DNA from: a virus | Virus record (IMG/VR): IMGVR_UViG_3300018080_000267 | Span: 1 to 45,226 of that record | Strand: one strand, 5' to 3' | Length of the DNA stretch: 45,226 nucleotides | Shown here: positions 9,242 through 16,794 of the stretch, piece by piece | Layout of the letters: each line of letters begins with the position of its first letter | Position numbering within the stretch: position 1 is the stretch's first letter | Translations under genes and position numbers: made by a program | The notes under the pieces: generated by a model | Told to the model about the DNA's origin: nothing | Database searches by the model: none | Seen by the model: the letters and a program-made list of their open reading frames with translations, nothing else

Positions 9242-11425
9242 TTAAACGCCCATCCATGCTTCTCTGCCTTCTCTTTCTCTTTGTGCAGCGGCTGATTCTT
9301 GAACTGCACCATCCTTTGTAATTTTAAGCAACTTATTATTACAATTTACACATATTACTTGAACTTCATGTTGTGTTACAGGAGTCGTTGTGTCGCCCGC
9401 AGCTGTCTGCCTTTCTTTTTGTTCCATATTTTCATTAATTATTCGTAATAAATCACTCATATTCATTACGGGTTGTGCTGCCGCTAGACCTTGCGCTTCT
9501 GGGCCACCCTCTATAACTTGCCTAATAGCTGTTTCAGGCATATCTCTGCTTGTCGCTCCACGAATTAAATTTATGGCTTCGTCTATAGTTATTGTTCTTT
9601 CTCCTGTGGCTGGAACTTCTGGTGTGCGCCTGTCCCTTGTAGTTCTTGATGAGGGCTCCTCTATAACTGGCGCCTTCTCTTTTCTCTCTTCTCTGTCTTT
9701 GTCTTTGTCTTGTAACGCCTTTGGGCCATTGCGAAAATTATCGGCCACACTTTTTATTTTATCAAATATGGCGCCAACATTTCCAACACCACGACCCATA
9801 ACATCTTCTAAAGTTTCTCCACCTTCCGCCCCCTTTCCAGCCAAAACATCTTGTGTGGCGGCCTCATCTGATGCTTTCGCCATATCGCGTCGAATCTTGT
9901 CTTTAAAAGTTTGTAAACCTTCTGTACCCACCGCCTTTCTAGTTGTTTTATATGCCGTTAATGCCTGCAACTCGCCAATATATTGCAAATCATTATGAAG
10001 AGTTGTTAATAATGACACTTGTCTGTCTGCTATCTTTTCACTATCTGATAATGCCTCTTTAAATGCATCTTCTGGTTTTTTAGGCTCTGCGGTTACTCCT
10101 CGCTCTTCTGCTATCATGCCTTCAATCATAGCTATTGCTTGCTGATCAGTATCTGCCATCTTAAGAGGGCCAGATGTCAATAACTTAATCTGTTGCGCCA
10201 TCTGCATTGCTGCCGCCTCATTCATTCTAGCCTGCTCTAAACCTACCAGTTCTACTCCTCCCATTTCCGACTGAAGAACATCTTTTACTTTATCCCTAAT
10301 TTCATCTAAACGATCCTCTCTAATCATCATATCAATTTCAAATGCGCCAGCCATGCCTCCACCCATTCCGCTCATTTCAGCTAAAAATGACTTCTGTGCC
10401 ATAGTCATTTGAGACATATTTCGCATTTGTGTGGTTGTTAATTCCTGAATAGCATCAGGGCCCAAGCCGGCTGCCCTTAATGCTGGAGTCATTTGAGCCA
10501 TAACTCTCACTGCACTTTGAGTTGTATCGCCCAAGAATTTAAATCCCTTAGCTACTTCAAAAGTGGTGTTACGTATGTTTTTCATGGGCATATTTAATCT
10601 TTGTGCCACATCGTGCATACTAGTAATCAATTGTAATGATTTTTGACCTTGAGTTCCAAATTGGGCAAATGCTTGTTGCAAATCCTGGGTAACAGTTTTC
10701 ATGTCTTGAAATGTTCCGCGAGTAACCTTAATGGTTGCCTCTAACATAGACATTCTCTGCCCTGTACCGTCTGTTTTAGTTATCACTTGTGACAACGCGC
10801 CAGGTATTTCTTGTAACTCTTGAAAATATTTGCGCGACGTATCTACACTTACACCAGTAGCATTAGATACATTTTTTAGCTGGGTAGATATTTGGAACAT
10901 TTTTCTATCCAAATCAGCAAATCCCAAACCCATACCACCCATAACCTTTCCAAAATCACCCGCCGCAGCAGCTCCTTGCAAAAACGCATTTTCCATATTT
11001 CGCATTTTTTGCCCAACTACCACCACATCCAACGCCCTAGCAAGATTTGGCATTTTCATTTTTTTGGCAGTTTCGGCTAAATCATCCAGTTGGGCCGTTG
11101 CTTCTGAGGCGCCATTACCCATAGATACAAGCTCTCTGGTAAATGCATCAAATTTCACCCCCTTTGCAGCGGCAACCAATAACATTGCTTTCCCGGCAAG
11201 TACTGAAATTTTTTCACCACTAATAGAGGCATTATCGCCCAGACCTAACATATCTTTACCAGTAGCAACTAATTCTTGTCTAAATTGTGAATCTGCCAGA
11301 GAAGACATACTCTTTGCCAATTCTGCTGTAGCCGCAGCTGCTTTTAGAGCTTTCTTTTTAGCCTCAGTAAGATGAATACCAAGCTTTTCTAGCATATCAA
11401 AATCTATAATAAAAGACTCGGCCAT
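9242..11425 (-). CDS. Tape measure protein
   Basis: The gene follows the two chaperone frames directly and encodes a 727-residue, mostly helical protein rich in Ala, Met, Gln and Lys. It contains Gly/Met-rich patches (GKVMGGMGLG, MSGMGGGMAG), as in tail length-determining proteins. Tail length scales with tape measure length; at about 0.15 nm per residue this one would suggest a tail of roughly 100 nm. A long charged linker (residues ~575-620, alternating Lys/Asp/Glu/Arg) precedes the C-terminal region. An odd feature is a CVNC pair near residue 692 (QVICVNCNNKLLKI), uncommon in tape measures and possibly a metal or disulfide site. Its ATG overlaps the end region of the chaperone frame and has SD AGAGGA. 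Identification rests mainly on position plus composition. Confidence 0.8.
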   Translation of the reverse strand: MAESFIIDFDMLEKLGIHLTEAKKKALKAAAATAELAKSMSSLADSQFRQELVATGKDMLGLGDNASISGEKISVLAGKAMLLVAAAKGVKFDAFTRELVSMGNGASEATAQLDDLAETAKKMKMPNLARALDVVVVGQKMRNMENAFLQGAAAAGDFGKVMGGMGLGFADLDRKMFQISTQLKNVSNATGVSVDTSRKYFQELQEIPGALSQVITKTDGTGQRMSMLEATIKVTRGTFQDMKTVTQDLQQAFAQFGTQGQKSLQLITSMHDVAQRLNMPMKNIRNTTFEVAKGFKFLGDTTQSAVRVMAQMTPALRAAGLGPDAIQELTTTQMRNMSQMTMAQKSFLAEMSGMGGGMAGAFEIDMMIREDRLDEIRDKVKDVLQSEMGGVELVGLEQARMNEAAAMQMAQQIKLLTSGPLKMADTDQQAIAMIEGMIAEERGVTAEPKKPEDAFKEALSDSEKIADRQVSLLTTLHNDLQYIGELQALTAYKTTRKAVGTEGLQTFKDKIRRDMAKASDEAATQDVLAGKGAEGGETLEDVMGRGVGNVGAIFDKIKSVADNFRNGPKALQDKDKDREERKEKAPVIEEPSSRTTRDRRTPEVPATGERTITIDEAINLIRGATSRDMPETAIRQVIEGGPEAQGLAAAQPVMNMSDLLRIINENMEQKERQTAAGDTTTPVTQHEVQVICVNCNNKLLKITKDGAVQESAAAQREREGREAWMGV

Positions 11426-11428
11426 ATT

Positions 11429-11743
11429 TTATTCCTCTGTTATAACTCGCCTTCTATGTCGTCGTCTCTTTCTTTGGTTTCTTTGCTGTTCTGCTTTGAG
11501 TTTTCTTTCCCGATCCTCCAAAACCATTCTTGTAGACTCATCAAATTCTTCATCAGACAACTTGATATTAGTACCTTCTTGATTCATCATTTGCCTGGCC
11601 ATATCAGGATTTGTAAATGCGCCATTCAAAATTGCATGGTTCTTGGCAAACTCATATTTCTCTTCCAAGTCACACGCCCAACATTCATACATGTACATAT
11701 ACAAAAGCGGATCAATTTCCTCAAACCATATATCGTCCGGCAT
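11429..11743 (-). CDS. Downstream frame of tail assembly chaperone (T part)
   Basis: This frame encodes the second half of the tail assembly chaperone pair. Read from its own ATG it starts MPDDIWFEEIDPLLYMYMYE and ends with a basic run rich in Arg (RKRRRHRRR). The same frame is open upstream through codons for SVKEPDHRFLWFLCKTFGK to the slippery site at 11800-11806. It is therefore most likely translated only as the C-terminal part of a -1 frameshift fusion rather than as a free protein. The segment WFLCKTFGKMPDD resembles the hydrophobic start of gpT-type chaperone domains. The ATG at 11743 has no convincing SD. The stop overlaps the SD of the tape measure gene. Confidence 0.75.
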   Translation of the reverse strand: MPDDIWFEEIDPLLYMYMYECWACDLEEKYEFAKNHAILNGAFTNPDMARQMMNQEGTNIKLSDEEFDESTRMVLEDRERKLKAEQQRNQRKRRRHRRRVITEE

Positions 11744-12495
11744 CTTTCCGAACGTTTTACATAAGAACCAGAGAAATCTATGGTCTGGTTCTTTTACGCT
11801 TTTTTTATTGCCTCTGAAACCTCCGAAACATCCTTGTCTGTATTAATTCCATACTTTTCTCTAGACTTATCAGCCATGGCCTGATACTTATCATAGATAT
11901 GTATTGTAACGCTCTCATCTAGCTCTTCAATGAGTGCTAGTTTTGCCTCGAAACTATCATCCCCAAGAATCTCCTCTACAAGATGATCATTAATTTTAAC
12001 AACAGAACGTGCCAACATATTAGATCTTAATTCATATGCAAATTCGGCAGGGTCAATCTCATTAGATGAAACAACTTTAGCAACTTCTTTCATTTCTCTT
12101 GTTTTAAGTGTCTGAATAGTAAATTTTACACCCTCCACTTCAAATTCATCCATCAACCGCCCAATACCAGTAAGAAATTCAACTCTTCTTTTGGCCTCTG
12201 GTGATAATTCCCTTTTCCCTCTTGCCGATCTCATCTGTTCTATTTTACTTAACTCATGTTTTGTTGTTTCAAATGAACGTTGAGGAGGCATTGATTGTTG
12301 TGCGTAAAATTCTTGCTGAGACTGCTGGGGGGCTGGCATAAAATCAGGAGCACCACCAGACACTTGTTGATACGCTTGTTGTGGTGACATTCTAACGGGT
12401 TTTTGAGGTATATCTGAATGATCCTCTACATTTAAAACCTGTCTCTGTTGTCCACCCAATGTTGTTTTTCCTAATTCACTTTCTATCTCTGTCAT
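11429..12495 (-). CDS. Frameshifted tail assembly chaperone fusion (G-T type, 355 aa)
   Basis: Most long-tailed phages make two tail chaperones, a short form and a frameshifted long form, which bind the tape measure during tail assembly. Here the short frame (11794-12495) ends right after a run of seven A on the coding strand. A -1 slip there continues the protein as S-V-K-E-P-D-H-R-F-L-W into the downstream frame, giving 355 residues. The frames are related by exactly -1 and the intervening codons contain no stop. Together with the hairpin just downstream, this is strong sequence evidence for programmed frameshifting. Position between tail tube and tape measure fits the conserved gene order. 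Confidence 0.85.
11763..11806 (-). promoter_or_regulatory. Programmed -1 ribosomal frameshift signal
   Basis: On the coding strand a slippery A-AAA-AAA heptamer (11806-11800) sits in codons ATA-AAA-AAA-GCG-TAA of the upstream frame. A 6-nt spacer (GCGTAA, including the zero-frame stop) is followed by a perfect 10-bp stem AAGAACCAGA/TCTGGTTCTT (11793-11784 with 11772-11763) closing an 11-nt loop. Slippery run, spacer of 5-9 nt and a stable stem are the classic parts of a -1 frameshift signal. All three are directly visible. Confidence 0.88.
11794..12495 (-). CDS. Tail assembly chaperone, short form (G part)
   Basis: A 233-residue protein with a Gln/Pro-rich, probably disordered N-terminal third (residues 20-75). 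A helical, charged C-terminal domain starts near the motif ELSPEAKRRVEFLTGIGRLM, followed by EFEVEGVKFTIQTLKTREM. The phrase 'V-x-F-x-I-x-T-L-K' resembles the early strand of tail chaperone domains in contractile phages. It is the zero-frame product ending in AIKKA just after the slippery site. SD AAAGGT lies 8 nt before the ATG. It follows a 220-nt intergenic region, one of the longer gaps in the tail cluster, that may hold a promoter. Confidence 0.8.
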   Translation of the reverse strand: MTEIESELGKTTLGGQQRQVLNVEDHSDIPQKPVRMSPQQAYQQVSGGAPDFMPAPQQSQQEFYAQQSMPPQRSFETTKHELSKIEQMRSARGKRELSPEAKRRVEFLTGIGRLMDEFEVEGVKFTIQTLKTREMKEVAKVVSSNEIDPAEFAYELRSNMLARSVVKINDHLVEEILGDDSFEAKLALIEELDESVTIHIYDKYQAMADKSREKYGINTDKDVSEVSEAIKKA

Positions 12496-12511
12496 AATAT
12501 TTACCTTTCAA

Positions 12512-12535
12512 ATATTATACGTGTACAATATTGAC
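12512..12535 (-). promoter_or_regulatory. Near-palindrome with TATAAT just upstream of the chaperone gene
   Basis: About 17-40 nt upstream of the chaperone ATG the coding strand reads ATATTGTACACGTATAATAT, which nearly matches its own reverse complement and contains a TATAAT hexamer. It could be a -10 region with an operator-like dyad, but no good -35 is present at 16-18 nt. The rest of the 220-nt gap (12496-12715) is AT-rich with no credible gene. Confidence 0.25.
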
Positions 12536-12715
12536 TATCGGCACCACGCCAATACCATACATCTATATAACAAAATATCCGCAATAATTAGGGTTTTAAC
12601 TTTAATAACCTTAAAACAACATACTTATCTAACATGATAGATTTAAACCAAAATTACTATTTAATCTAACACAAGATAAGCTAATTTGTTAATGATTTCA
12701 GTAACTTAAAGAACA

Positions 12716-13342
12716 TTATTCTGAAAACGCATTAAGCAATCCCGCGGCGTCCAAAGCTCCACGATAACTACTTGAAATGTCTGTTTCACGCTCAACGCTA
12801 TTAACAACAACCGGATATTGTCGTCCATTAGCAGCACCAGCAGGAACAATATTGCTTCCGCTCTTAATAATACTGAATATATCTTCGGCATCCCAATTCA
12901 TTGTTTCAGCAATAACAAAATCAGTAGCAGAATATGTATAAGTTATTTCTCGAATCCAGACATTTTTAATTGTTGTAATAATACCATTTCCTTTATCAGC
13001 ATCTTGGAAATAGTCATGTATTTCTATGTCAAATGGCAACCTTTGTGATTTAACATGTGCAAAGCCACGACTAAATGACTCGGCAATTCTCATCTTATCG
13101 AATCTAACGCGCTGGCAACTACCACTATAATCAGTAGACTTCTGTGGCGCACTATCTATATGGCCATCAGTCCCAATTTCATCTACCATTCTAATGGTAC
13201 CACGACTTTCTGTTACCTGTAAGCTCTGAACCGCACCTACCACGTTTCCTTCCGCAACAATAACTATATTAGTACTTAGATGCGTGGCGGTTCTGTTCTC
13301 ACCAGCATTATCAAACATTTCTGTAAATGTATTCCTAGGCAT
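12716..13342 (-). CDS. Tail tube protein
   Basis: A 208-residue protein encoded directly after the sheath, the standard position for the tail tube subunit that polymerises into the inner channel. It is beta-rich with the pattern VVGAVQSLQVTESRGTIRMV near residues 35-55, a typical tube-fold opening in which a strand is followed by 'E-x-R-x-x-R'. Strands such as FDIEIHDYF and WIREITYTYSATDFVIAETM fit a tube beta-sandwich. The length is slightly above the usual 140-180 residues. SD GAGTGGT precedes the ATG. The assignment is supported by order sheath-tube-chaperone-tape measure. Confidence 0.8.
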   Translation of the reverse strand: MPRNTFTEMFDNAGENRTATHLSTNIVIVAEGNVVGAVQSLQVTESRGTIRMVDEIGTDGHIDSAPQKSTDYSGSCQRVRFDKMRIAESFSRGFAHVKSQRLPFDIEIHDYFQDADKGNGIITTIKNVWIREITYTYSATDFVIAETMNWDAEDIFSIIKSGSNIVPAGAANGRQYPVVVNSVERETDISSSYRGALDAAGLLNAFSE

Positions 13343-13397
13343 ATGTTACCACTCTGATTTTTATATTTTACAACAATTTTAATTTTATGCTAAAATA

Positions 13398-15860
13398 TTA
13401 CAATATACCAACGCCAATCTTAATATAAATCCAATTAACTGGATACACCGGCTGTACTTGCACTGTAATATTCCACTGTCTGGGCTCAACTTTATCTCTA
13501 ACAACCTTTAGATCTGAGTATGAAGTTATCAATCTTTGAGTAATAAATGCCTGCATTACTCTGTTGGCCCGCGCAATTAACGTCCCTTGGAACGTAGGTG
13601 ATTCTGGTTGTCCTGGGAATCCTGCAAATGCAGCTCTCATGCTCTTAGAAATACGATCTCTAATAAACACAATGCTGATTTCTTCTTCCTCAGCATAACC
13701 ACTTTGTGTAGTGGTCTTACCCCAAATAACGGTTCCACCACCTATAGCAGGCTGGAGCACCGTAATACCAGCAACTGCCAAATTCTCCAATATAATTGGT
13801 CTGAACAGCTTATCCCTAAGTATGGTAAATCCAGCAAGCACCTTATTAGTTAGCGGTACAGCTACATTTGGAATAGCAGACAAATATCCAGCAGCAGCCG
13901 CGGCTATAAAGAAGCCATCCACAAGTGTCCTATCCGCACCAATCTGAACAACAATCTCATCAGGATAGAAATATACCACCCTGTAGGTACCACCAAACGA
14001 ATTTGGTATACCATAATCTGTCAAGTCTTCCACATTACCAGCTAGAATTTCTGAAATATCATCTCCTTGAATTCCCTCAAGTATACCAATATCCTCTACT
14101 GCAGCTGGTTCAGTTCCAATTACATTTTCTGGCTCTAAGCCCTGGATTGCTCCTATGAATAATACACGTTCTTTCTTATTCTTGATATTACTCATAGTTT
14201 CACAATGAATTCTAGCGGCTTGGAAAATAGCACTGATAGTTTGTGACGGCAAAGGAACAACAATATCGCATTCAATCAATTCCAAAGCCTCCAACGCACT
14301 TTGCCATCCTACATCAAAGAAGTCGGCGTCTTTGGTATCTACAACAGTTGCTCGTAAACTTTGCCCAGCACTTAATGCCAAATCATCTGTAAATAAAATT
14401 CTAGCACTACTATCAGATGAATCAAGCACCCTAAATTCTGCCCCAGTTTCATTAACAAAACCACCAGCATTAGAGATAGTTACAACGCCACCAGAAACAC
14501 CTGTAATAGCATATTCCCCAGCATTAGCGGCAGGAGCTAAAATCTTAACTGTTCTAGTACCACTAAGATCGTCTAAATCAAACTCAACTGTAGTGCTGCT
14601 AAGAGTCGCTGTCGTAGGTCCAGTAGATGTAATAACACCATCATCACCTTCCTTAGGCACAGAATCTTCCATAACTACTGTGTATGAATAAGTATAACCG
14701 GCACCAAATATGAACAAAGTTGGCGCGGCGGTAATTGCGGGATCATAAAAGTCTACTTTATTAGGAAGAATCTGTGTTTCTGTACCAGTAATAGGATCTG
14801 TAACAAAGAAGTTAATATTTGCATCCACATCAGGTGTTATACCTACTGGCAACGCAAATGTTAGATCATCCTGTGTTGCCCCACCAGAAGCCGATTCCTC
14901 TAAAGTATAAGATACTCTACGTGGAACACTTGGTGCCGCCTGAATACAATAAACGCCAGGGGGATTATTCGCAAAAGCCAATTGAGAACCAAGAGTTATT
15001 CTATTTTCCAAACTAGCCTGGCCATGCTTTTCAGCAATATCGTCAATATCGGTAAAGAACTCCGGATCATTCAGCTCGATTTCAGCAATATAAGTGGCCA
15101 CCAAAGAATCGCCAGCAGTTAAAGCGCCACTCTCTACCTCTACAGTAAATGTATCTCCCTCACGGAATGCAGTTGTACCCTCACTAATTGAGAAGGTTAA
15201 AATCCCATTAGTATTTGTCGTACCATTAGATTGCCAGAAAATCTGATTACCATAACCATCTAATATGTTCCCGCTAACTGAACCGGTAGCAAGGAATTTA
15301 GCATATCCGTCAATTGGGTTTCCATAACCATCACGAACAACAGAAGAGCATCTTATTGTCCAAGTTTCAGATGGAGCATTCTGATCGGACAATGTTAATC
15401 CGTTAATAGTACCGTTACCAACATTTGCTGTACTAGCGCTATAATAAGAACCGCCCTGATCTACCAAATGAGCAGTTTGAAGCTCAATATAACCCAAATT
15501 AATGTCTATGCGATAATCATAGGTATTACTAAAAGTTGTTCCAGCAGTAGCAAATCCAGCCTGTTCCAACCCAACTAGTGGTATTCCATTTTTATATAAT
15601 GTTGTGCGTCTAGCAATTACAGGCGGATAAGTTAGCTTAAAATGCCGTCCATCACTACCAGATGTGCTCGTGAAAGTTGGATTTAGGCCATCACTTCCAC
15701 CACCAACAGCCGAATTTATTAAGCGTTCTACTCGCTCACCTTCACCAACTATTGCGGCTATTCTAAGACCACCCGGTACCGAAACACCGTTAGAAATAGT
15801 TTCAGTTTCAGAATAAACTCCTGGAAGTGCGTTTGTTGCTCCTGGAAAGTTTGCGCTCAT
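13398..15860 (-). CDS. Contractile tail sheath protein
   Basis: At 820 residues this is a long version of the sheath subunit, which forms the outer contractile tube and drives the inner tube through the cell envelope. The N-terminus has the typical sheath opening ALPGVYSETETISNGVSVPG, and the next strand (LRIAAIVGEGERVE) is the usual 'VGxAxxG' type. The C-terminal ~150 residues carry a sheath-like core (VIWGKTTTQSGYAEEEEISI, then IRDRISKSMRAAFAG), and the final strands are WNITVQVQPVYPVNWIYIKI. About 350 residues of beta-rich sequence between the two are inserted decoration domains. SD AGAGGA lies before the ATG. Its presence defines the virion as a myovirus. Confidence 0.88.
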   Translation of the reverse strand: MSANFPGATNALPGVYSETETISNGVSVPGGLRIAAIVGEGERVERLINSAVGGGSDGLNPTFTSTSGSDGRHFKLTYPPVIARRTTLYKNGIPLVGLEQAGFATAGTTFSNTYDYRIDINLGYIELQTAHLVDQGGSYYSASTANVGNGTINGLTLSDQNAPSETWTIRCSSVVRDGYGNPIDGYAKFLATGSVSGNILDGYGNQIFWQSNGTTNTNGILTFSISEGTTAFREGDTFTVEVESGALTAGDSLVATYIAEIELNDPEFFTDIDDIAEKHGQASLENRITLGSQLAFANNPPGVYCIQAAPSVPRRVSYTLEESASGGATQDDLTFALPVGITPDVDANINFFVTDPITGTETQILPNKVDFYDPAITAAPTLFIFGAGYTYSYTVVMEDSVPKEGDDGVITSTGPTTATLSSTTVEFDLDDLSGTRTVKILAPAANAGEYAITGVSGGVVTISNAGGFVNETGAEFRVLDSSDSSARILFTDDLALSAGQSLRATVVDTKDADFFDVGWQSALEALELIECDIVVPLPSQTISAIFQAARIHCETMSNIKNKKERVLFIGAIQGLEPENVIGTEPAAVEDIGILEGIQGDDISEILAGNVEDLTDYGIPNSFGGTYRVVYFYPDEIVVQIGADRTLVDGFFIAAAAAGYLSAIPNVAVPLTNKVLAGFTILRDKLFRPIILENLAVAGITVLQPAIGGGTVIWGKTTTQSGYAEEEEISIVFIRDRISKSMRAAFAGFPGQPESPTFQGTLIARANRVMQAFITQRLITSYSDLKVVRDKVEPRQWNITVQVQPVYPVNWIYIKIGVGIL

Positions 15861-15863
15861 GAA

Positions 15864-15983
15864 TTATTCCTCTTTATTTAAACCTAACACAGACATTGCA
15901 CGGACATTCGATAAAAATGCTATATTATTACCTGCTATATATCGCTTATTTATATGTTTTCTTATGCCTTGATTTGTATAAAT
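15864..15983 (-). other. Possible 39-codon leader frame with orphan strong SD before the sheath gene
   Basis: Right after the stop of the upstream gene there is a near-perfect AAGGAGG (15993-15987) with no ATG at normal spacing. A frame beginning at an ATT codon (15983) stays open for 39 codons and stops inside the sheath ribosome-binding region (TAA at 15866-15864). An in-frame ATG near its end would give only a 10-residue peptide. The SD-to-ATT spacing is 3 nt, shorter than usual. It may be a relic start, a leader, or chance. Confidence 0.2.
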
Positions 15984-15991
15984 CTTCCTCC

Positions 15992-16789
15992 TTATACTTC
16001 CGCAAACGCATTTACCAAATCTATCTCAGTTATAATTCTCATATTTGGGGCAATTCTGGGTGGGGTTTGTCTAATATCACCAATATCCGTACAAATATTG
16101 ATAGCATCCACCACATTATCTATCGGAAGATGTCTTCTCCATTCACTTCTTATTTCAAAAGTAATTGATTTTTTGAATAATTTATCATTTCTATCATCTT
16201 CTTCGGAAGGTGGCCCTACCGATGGGCTGCCACTTTTAATTACAACTCCTGCCTTATACAACGATTCATAAGCCGCATCTACAAAAAATAAGGATACTAT
16301 TTCTGCCAGCTCATCCCTAGCCCTTAAAGACCTAGACTCTATATCTACAATAACTGAACCCTCCCAGGCTCCGGCTTGAATATAATGAGATGGTGTAGAA
16401 AGTATAGTTTCATTACCATATCCATCTATGTACCTAATAGATCTCCATTGAACACTACCTTTCTCACGACCCATTGATATTGGCACAGATTTACTACCAC
16501 CATGTCTAACTAACAAAGCTGGATAATATCTTACATCATATCTGTAATATTCTCCGATATATAGTCTTGTTGTGGCGTCATCATGTAATCCCGCACCTAA
16601 TGGTAAATCAGTATGATCTGGTGTATTTGGAAAGCCCCATTGGTCGCGAGAATAATGATAATATGAGTCCTCTTCGAAAAATTTTCTTAAAGTTTCTATA
16701 AAAATTTCTTTTGGATGAACTATTTGAGTATTTTGCACATAATCAAATATTTGATATAAGTCAGTTTTATATGAATGAGCTGTTGCCAT
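15992..16789 (-). CDS. Tail completion / neck protein (putative)
   Basis: A 265-residue protein immediately upstream of the sheath gene, where tail terminator or neck proteins are usually found. It starts with an amphipathic helix (SYKTDLYQIFDYVQ) followed by a beta-rich central domain (TTRLYIGEYYRYDVRYYPAL) and further strands (WEGSVIVDIESRSLRARDEL). It ends with a helix and a Pro-rich tail. This helix-then-strand layout resembles tail terminator folds, but length is above average and no motif proves it. I recall related proteins in environmental myoviruses next to sheath genes. SD AGGTGG precedes the start, 5 nt from the gene before. Confidence 0.55.
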   Translation of the reverse strand: MATAHSYKTDLYQIFDYVQNTQIVHPKEIFIETLRKFFEEDSYYHYSRDQWGFPNTPDHTDLPLGAGLHDDATTRLYIGEYYRYDVRYYPALLVRHGGSKSVPISMGREKGSVQWRSIRYIDGYGNETILSTPSHYIQAGAWEGSVIVDIESRSLRARDELAEIVSLFFVDAAYESLYKAGVVIKSGSPSVGPPSEEDDRNDKLFKKSITFEIRSEWRRHLPIDNVVDAINICTDIGDIRQTPPRIAPNMRIITEIDLVNAFAEV

Positions 16790-16794
16790 TTATA

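Noticed and set aside
9390-9998. Long plus-strand frame opposite the tape measure
   Set aside because: It is the mirror of a biased Ala/Met/Lys-rich gene, has no SD, and yields a low-complexity Ser/Leu-rich peptide.
10830-11375. Second long plus-strand frame opposite the tape measure
   Set aside because: Same reason: shadow frame of a helical, Ala-rich gene, without start signals.
11429-11743. Second chaperone frame as a separate gene with its own ATG
   Set aside because: No convincing SD, frame open upstream to a slippery site, and the signal for -1 frameshift is complete. It is better read as part of the fusion.
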